Shown here: positions 22,166-26,085 of the stretch, one piece after another
Layout of the letters: each line of letters begins with the position of its first letter
Position numbering within the stretch: the first letter of the stretch is position 1
IMG/VR virus record: IMGVR_UViG_3300021364_000392
Span: 1-26,085 of that record
Reading direction: 5' to 3' (one strand)
Source: a virus
Length of the DNA stretch: 26,085 nucleotides
Notes under the pieces: generated by a model
Databases searched by the model: none
The model's input: only the letters and a program-made list of their open reading frames with translations
What the model was told of the DNA's origin: nothing
Program-made: the position numbers and the translations under genes

Positions 22166-24658
22166 TTAAGAAAAGAAACTACTTAGTGAACCAGTACGCT
22201 CATGCTTCCAACCAATACATTCTAGCACAGACTTGAGAGGTTCTAGGAAGGACTTCTCAAACTGCTTTTGATAATCAATGTACTTATCAAGACCAAATTC
22301 TTTTGGAAGCGTGTTGAAGAATGAAATGATATTCTCACCGATAGGATTCGGTGTCTTCAAATAGATGAATTTGATCTTTTCTCCTTCTTGGATAAGAGGA
22401 AATCTATTAGTAACCTTGTGCTGGCGGAGATAGTGATTATACAATAATGCACCTCGGACAGCAATAGGTGTACCCTTCTTATAAATGTCTGTATAACTTT
22501 GGTAATTGCCAAGATTATTACAACCTCGCGGGAATGCAATATCTAGGTAACTTTGTTGACGAGTATCACGTTTGATCTGTGAAATATAATCAATCATGTC
22601 ATCGTTGTTACCCTCAATCATAATCTTATATGCTTTGAGAAGTTTGTCTCTGAAGTATGCAGGAGTAGAAGAACGTTGAGTTTCAAGTCCCATGATCTTC
22701 ATCTTGGGTTCCTTATAACGAACACCTTCACTATCAAATACATTGAGAATGTATCGCTTCTTAGCAGTCCAGATGCCACGGTTGGCGATGTTCTCTCGCT
22801 TCATAACCATCTTCTGCTGGTAAGCATTTACATACTGTGCCAGTTCTTTGTAGCAACTCTCAATATAAGTTTCAAGTTCCATCTTACAGATCTTATCAAG
22901 GAAATTGACAACCTTCTCATCAGACGGCGTTCCTCCCTTGAATACATTCTTGACCAGATCCCCCAAATCAAGATAGATGGAATCAGTATCCACAGCAATA
23001 ACATAATCCTTACCCTCAGTCTTTAGAATTTTTCCAAGATACTCATTCATCTTATTCTCAATCCAACGGATTGACAACTGTCCCGACAGAGTGATTGCTT
23101 CAGCATTCTCCAGTCGGAAGTATCTGAAGTATTCATTACCAATAGCGCCATAGGCACTATTGAGTTGAATCTTTCGTGCCATCTGAATATTATTATACTT
23201 GGCGATGTCCTTAATGAGTTGAGGATCTTTAGTATCTTCATACTCTTGCTTCGCCTTGAGCATCTTCTTCTTGTAGATAGTACGCTCGGTGTAAATTTTC
23301 TCCATCAACTTAGGGAGAAATCCCTGCTTCTCTGTGGTAAACAAAGTACCGTTAGGACAGATAGTGACGCCCTCAAGGGTGCTTGTATCAATCTCACGGT
23401 TGAGTAGTTTATCCACATTGATGCCGCTTACACGGTCATCTAGGAGGGTCTCAGGAGAGATGTTGTACTGCATGATGAGGTGCGGATACAGAGAGTTAAG
23501 GTCAAAGTTAACCACCCAGTCATAGATACCAGGCACAGGTTCTTTAACGTAAGCACCAGCATACTGCTGATCCTTTGTACTCTCAGTCTTCGGAGGAATG
23601 ACAATGTTCTCCTGTGTTAGGGCATCATAGATGATACTATCCCACATACGAACTTGATAGAACACATCCTCAAAGTTCACCTTCGCGTCATATGCCATGG
23701 TGACAGCAAGTTCAATCAATTTCATTTTGTCTTCCAACATGTCCACAAGTTCTACGTCATGGATGTTGTACTCAATAAACTTCTGCCAGTTGTTACGATA
23801 GAAGTCTTGGAAGTTTTCAAACTCACTGTGATCCAACTTCTGCTGACCGAGTTCAACAAAAGCAATGTGATCTAGACGATATGATTCCTGGTTGGTGTAA
23901 GTAAACTTCTGATACAGATCGTAGTAATCCAGAGTCGCTACACCAATGATGTCATAGTACAGTTTCTTCTGTCCCTTCACAAATAACTCACGCTCACGCA
24001 CAGAGTTCCATGGGGACATAGATCTCATGTGCTTAATGCTCAACACACGGTCAATGCGACGACAGATGAATGGCATATCAAAGAACTTGACGTTCCATCC
24101 AGTGATGATGTCAGGAGTTTTCTGTACCCAGTACTCAAGAAACTTACTCAGCAGTTCACGTTCATTCTGGCAATAGATGTAATGAACATCATCGCGAGAG
24201 TTTTGAAACTCACCACAACCCCAAGTGATAATTTTCTTACTAGTAAAATCTTTTACGGTAATACAAAGAATCTCCTCCCGTGCTTCTTGCACATTAGGAA
24301 ATCCATTCTCCGATGTAGTCTCAATGTCAAGCGACATGATATTAAGTTGACTGAAATCATAATCAACTTCTTTAGGATACTTACTCAGGATATACTGATA
24401 TAAGTATTTTGTATTACCGTAGATAGTAAAATTGTTTACATCTTCGTAAGTTTGAACAAACTCCTTCGCCTCTTTAATGCCACCAAGTTTGACGGGTTCT
24501 ACATAGTTGCCTTCAAGAGTTTTATATTTACTTTTTTTCTTAGAAGGAACGTAGAGAGTTGGAGAAAAGTCTTCTCTAACTTCAACTCTGTCACCTCCAC
24601 TAAAACCACGATACAGAATAGTATCGTTGATGATAGCAACATTAGTATAGAAATCCAT
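22166..24658 (-). CDS. DNA polymerase, family B, T4 gp43-like
   Basis: Replicative polymerase with 3'-5' exonuclease. 830 residues from ATG 24658; the upstream overlapping stop gives TGATG (a TTG one codon before is unlikely). Exonuclease: SLDIETT (Asp111, Glu113), Exo[14 protein letters not shown] near 186, Exo[13 protein letters not shown] near 297. Polymerase: DLNSLYP (386-392), KIQLNSAYG (496-504) and DTDS (557-560). The C-terminus SLSSFFS resembles the clamp-binding tail of T4 gp43. All catalytic residues are present in one uninterrupted reading frame (T4-like phages sometimes split it). Confidence 0.97.
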   Translation of the reverse strand: MDFYTNVAIINDTILYRGFSGGDRVEVREDFSPTLYVPSKKKSKYKTLEGNYVEPVKLGGIKEAKEFVQTYEDVNNFTIYGNTKYLYQYILSKYPKEVDYDFSQLNIMSLDIETTSENGFPNVQEAREEILCITVKDFTSKKIITWGCGEFQNSRDDVHYIYCQNERELLSKFLEYWVQKTPDIITGWNVKFFDMPFICRRIDRVLSIKHMRSMSPWNSVRERELFVKGQKKLYYDIIGVATLDYYDLYQKFTYTNQESYRLDHIAFVELGQQKLDHSEFENFQDFYRNNWQKFIEYNIHDVELVDMLEDKMKLIELAVTMAYDAKVNFEDVFYQVRMWDSIIYDALTQENIVIPPKTESTKDQQYAGAYVKEPVPGIYDWVVNFDLNSLYPHLIMQYNISPETLLDDRVSGINVDKLLNREIDTSTLEGVTICPNGTLFTTEKQGFLPKLMEKIYTERTIYKKKMLKAKQEYEDTKDPQLIKDIAKYNNIQMARKIQLNSAYGAIGNEYFRYFRLENAEAITLSGQLSIRWIENKMNEYLGKILKTEGKDYVIAVDTDSIYLDLGDLVKNVFKGGTPSDEKVVNFLDKICKMELETYIESCYKELAQYVNAYQQKMVMKRENIANRGIWTAKKRYILNVFDSEGVRYKEPKMKIMGLETQRSSTPAYFRDKLLKAYKIMIEGNNDDMIDYISQIKRDTRQQSYLDIAFPRGCNNLGNYQSYTDIYKKGTPIAVRGALLYNHYLRQHKVTNRFPLIQEGEKIKFIYLKTPNPIGENIISFFNTLPKEFGLDKYIDYQKQFEKSFLEPLKSVLECIGWKHERTGSLSSFFS

Positions 24659-24909
24659 CAAGCAGTAGCATCACGATATAAGTTTAACAGACTATCCATG
24701 GGGTCAACGATAGTCAGGATATCAGAAGATCTAATCGGAATCTGTTTCTGATAACTCATGGGAACAAAGTTCTCAAGTTTCCACTCGGGAGCAAACCCAA
24801 GAATAAGTTTGGGGTTGATAAGAATACAATCAGGATCCTCATCAACACGTTCATCAATCTCCGAGATCAGATACTGATTTGTCTTCAACAGTAGCACTTT
24901 GACTGTCAT
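24658..24909 (-). CDS. Sm-like small protein B (83 aa), paralogue of upstream gene
   Basis: TVKVLLLKTNQYLISEIDER, INPKLIL, then WKLENFVPMSYQKQIPIRSS and DILTIVDPMDSLLNLYRD. It shares with the neighbour a LLK start, an I-x-E strand, a W-x-E-N turn, a hydrophobic strand ending in P and a C-terminal helix ending in Y. The beta-rich core suggests an Sm/Hfq-like or similar barrel, which is inference. ATG 24909 has GGAG 9 nt upstream and overlaps the neighbour by 56 nt; the stop overlaps gp43 start. Sits where T4 has regA, just before gp43. Confidence 0.68.
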   Translation of the reverse strand: MTVKVLLLKTNQYLISEIDERVDEDPDCILINPKLILGFAPEWKLENFVPMSYQKQIPIRSSDILTIVDPMDSLLNLYRDATA

Positions 24910-25225
24910 CTAATCTAACTCCAATTTTACGAACATAGTTTTCAATAATAGTTATGGTAGGTGAACATACCGTAACAACCCAATCATGAGGGACAAAAAA
25001 TTCTTCGTCAGCAGAGTTCTCAATCCACGGACGGAATACATAAGTCACTTCGGACTCAGAATCTTCCCCATCCCCTTCTGCGAGAAAAGTTACTCCAGTT
25101 TGTTCAACATATACTGGACGAATGAAAACCAGACTCACTGGTTTGTTTGTTTCTTTATCAAATACTTCTCTAATGTCAGCAATGATTTCATCGCCAGACT
25201 TCAGCAGAGCAAGTTGAAGCGCCAT
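24854..25225 (-). CDS. Sm-like small protein A (123 aa)
   Basis: MALQLALLKSGDEIIADIRE recalls the Sm1 pattern G-x-x-h-x-G/A, followed by IRPVYVEQ, an acidic loop (AEGDGEDSESEV), FRPWIENSADEEFFVPHDWV and a helix TITIIENYVRK. The tail (VRLDDSQSATVEDKSVSDLGD) is acidic and extends past the part shared with protein B. First gene of the early operon, with AGGAG 4 nt before its ATG and a sigma-70-type promoter at 25248-25276. RNA or DNA binding is inferred only. Confidence 0.7.
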   Translation of the reverse strand: MALQLALLKSGDEIIADIREVFDKETNKPVSLVFIRPVYVEQTGVTFLAEGDGEDSESEVTYVFRPWIENSADEEFFVPHDWVVTVCSPTITIIENYVRKIGVRLDDSQSATVEDKSVSDLGD

Positions 25226-25247
25226 AAACTCCTAGAATTCAACCCAC

Positions 25248-25276
25248 ATCATAGCATGTGGTCAGTCAATTGACAA
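25248..25276 (-). promoter_or_regulatory. Sigma-70-type early promoter
   Basis: - strand TTGTCA (25276-25271), 17-nt spacer, TATGAT (25253-25248) with an extended -10 TGC just upstream. Each hexamer differs from consensus at one base. Predicted start near 25241, 16 nt before ATG 25225. It would be read by host RNA polymerase and drives the replication operon; it overlaps the end of the upstream gene. CCACAT/ATGTGG around the -10 is a 6-bp inverted repeat (25244-25261) that could be an operator. Confidence 0.75.
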
Positions 25277-25972
25277 GCTAGCAACCTTAAGATTTCTAAG
25301 ATGTTCTGACAGTTTATCTAAGTACCCACGGTTACGGAGTTCTTTGAATACAAGATTCTCTACAGCAAACTCTCCACCACGTTGGATAGCAGAAGATCTC
25401 ATGTCACGCAGTTTCTCTTTAAGTTTCTCAAATGCGTCACGGTCGTCTGCTTTATTATCAATCAGGAAATCAATCTTCTCCATGTAATGACGAACCTTTC
25501 TTACGATATTAGGATCGCCAAGATTAACTTCCTCATATGATGGACGACGCAACCACAGACTGTTTACCAGGGAGAAAACTCCCTGACCCGAAGGGGTGGG
25601 ATCTCTTCTATCTTGGGCATAGAGTTCAACGTCGTGTCCATAAATTTGAATATCGTGGGTGAGAGCCCAGAGTTGCTTCTTGTCTCTAAGGTAATCGTCA
25701 ATAAGATCAGGGCAGTCAGCAATATCCTCTTTGGAGACAATAAGATGTAAGTCCAAGTCAGAATACTTAGTATAGTTGTAATTGGCATTTCCACCTACCA
25801 GAACGACATCAATAATAGCATTAGAAGGGATGTTTGCAAACTCTGCCCACTCGTCAGCAATGCGAAGCAGTCCCTCCCGAACTTCGGGTTTCATTGCCTC
25901 ACCTACCCAAAACTTAGAGTTCAGTTGATTGTTGTATCGGAGAGTAAGTTTTAGATCTCTATATGTTTTCAC
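25262..25972 (-). CDS. Pol-beta-fold nucleotidyltransferase (putative)
   Basis: 236 residues. VVLVGGNANYNYTKYSDLDL (57-76 region) is the GG-(S/N)-x-n-DxD signature (Gly60-Gly61, Asp72, Asp74), and HDVELY (113-118) may supply the third carboxylate. The C-terminal half is helical and charged (KIDFLIDNKADDRDAFEKL), giving a two-domain enzyme. The family covers tRNA nucleotidyl-, aminoglycoside nucleotidyl- and MNT-type enzymes; the substrate cannot be told. Exact late promoter TATAAATA upstream, so it is late, unlike the early gene block downstream. Confidence 0.72.
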   Translation of the reverse strand: MKTYRDLKLTLRYNNQLNSKFWVGEAMKPEVREGLLRIADEWAEFANIPSNAIIDVVLVGGNANYNYTKYSDLDLHLIVSKEDIADCPDLIDDYLRDKKQLWALTHDIQIYGHDVELYAQDRRDPTPSGQGVFSLVNSLWLRRPSYEEVNLGDPNIVRKVRHYMEKIDFLIDNKADDRDAFEKLKEKLRDMRSSAIQRGGEFAVENLVFKELRNRGYLDKLSEHLRNLKVASLSID

Positions 25973-25992
25973 ACTACTGACACGGTTTTAGA

Positions 25993-26000
25993 TATTTATA
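25993..26000 (-). promoter_or_regulatory. T4-type late promoter (TATAAATA)
   Basis: Exact TATAAATA on the - strand directly beside the stop of the partial gene at 26001. Predicted start near 25987, 15 nt before ATG 25972. No good Shine-Dalgarno is visible in the leader. Confidence 0.72.
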
Positions 26001-26084
26001 TTACATGATACATTTGAATATTTCGTATCTATAATCCCAATATTTTGCGTAATCACTATTGATTAATCCATTATTCCTATGAAA
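26001..26084 (-). CDS. Possible C-terminal end of a further leftward gene
   Basis: The only - strand frame open through the window edge: 27 residues including LINSDYAKYWDYRYEIFK, then TAA at 26003-26001. The aromatic, charged composition is protein-like and the stop abuts the late promoter as at other genes here. Short enough to be chance; identity unknown. Confidence 0.4.
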   Translation of the reverse strand, partial: FHRNNGLINSDYAKYWDYRYEIFKCIM

Positions 26085-26085
26085 C

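Overview
The window looks like a contiguous piece of a T4-like marine cyanophage genome (a myovirus of Synechococcus or Prochlorococcus). The evidence is T4-type replication genes (family B DNA polymerase gp43, UvsX recombinase, gp41 helicase, gp61-type primase) side by side with cyanophage auxiliary genes: 6-phosphogluconate dehydrogenase (gnd), glucose-6-phosphate dehydrogenase (zwf), class Ia ribonucleotide reductase (nrdA/nrdB), MazG and a 2-oxoglutarate oxygenase. T4-type late promoters (TATAAATA and close variants) are also present. Genes are packed, mostly with ATGA, TAATG or TGATG start/stop overlaps. I saw no tRNA, insertion sequence or CRISPR array. No stretch over 300 bases lacks a gene.

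Left part, + strand (1-4749): the end of gnd, zwf, then a chain of very small overlapping genes, several encoding one-span membrane proteins, and a staphylococcal-nuclease-like gene. A late promoter at 2990-2997 precedes three genes for proteins with Sec-type signal sequences. The last of these runs head-on into the opposite-strand block and overlaps it by 125 nt.

Middle part, - strand (18808 down to 4625): a late-promoted cassette of PD-(D/E)XK-like protein, ligase-like nucleotidyltransferase and cytidylyltransferase-fold enzyme; cyanophage proteins of unknown function, including a hidden TTG-start gene; an Ig-domain protein; a coiled-coil membrane protein; primase, nrdA, nrdB; then a small nuclease, an exported HEGWH metallopeptidase and a run of small membrane proteins.

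Right part, - strand (26084 down to 18829): a short open frame that may be the end of a further gene, a late-promoted pol-beta-fold nucleotidyltransferase, then a strong sigma-70-type promoter driving two related Sm-like proteins, gp43, uvsX, gp41, mazG and the 2OG oxygenase. This is the early replication operon.

How the genes fit together: gnd and zwf make NADPH and pentose phosphate, nrdAB turns ribonucleotides into deoxyribonucleotides, mazG and the nuclease act on nucleotides and host DNA, and gp43/UvsX/gp41/gp61 copy the phage genome. The most striking structural signal is regulatory. At three places a late promoter lies at or inside the 5' arm of a hairpin that covers the next gene's ribosome-binding site or start codon. 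Read-through transcripts would fold and be silent, while transcripts starting at the late promoter would lack that arm and be translated, as known for some T4 late genes (e, soc, 49).
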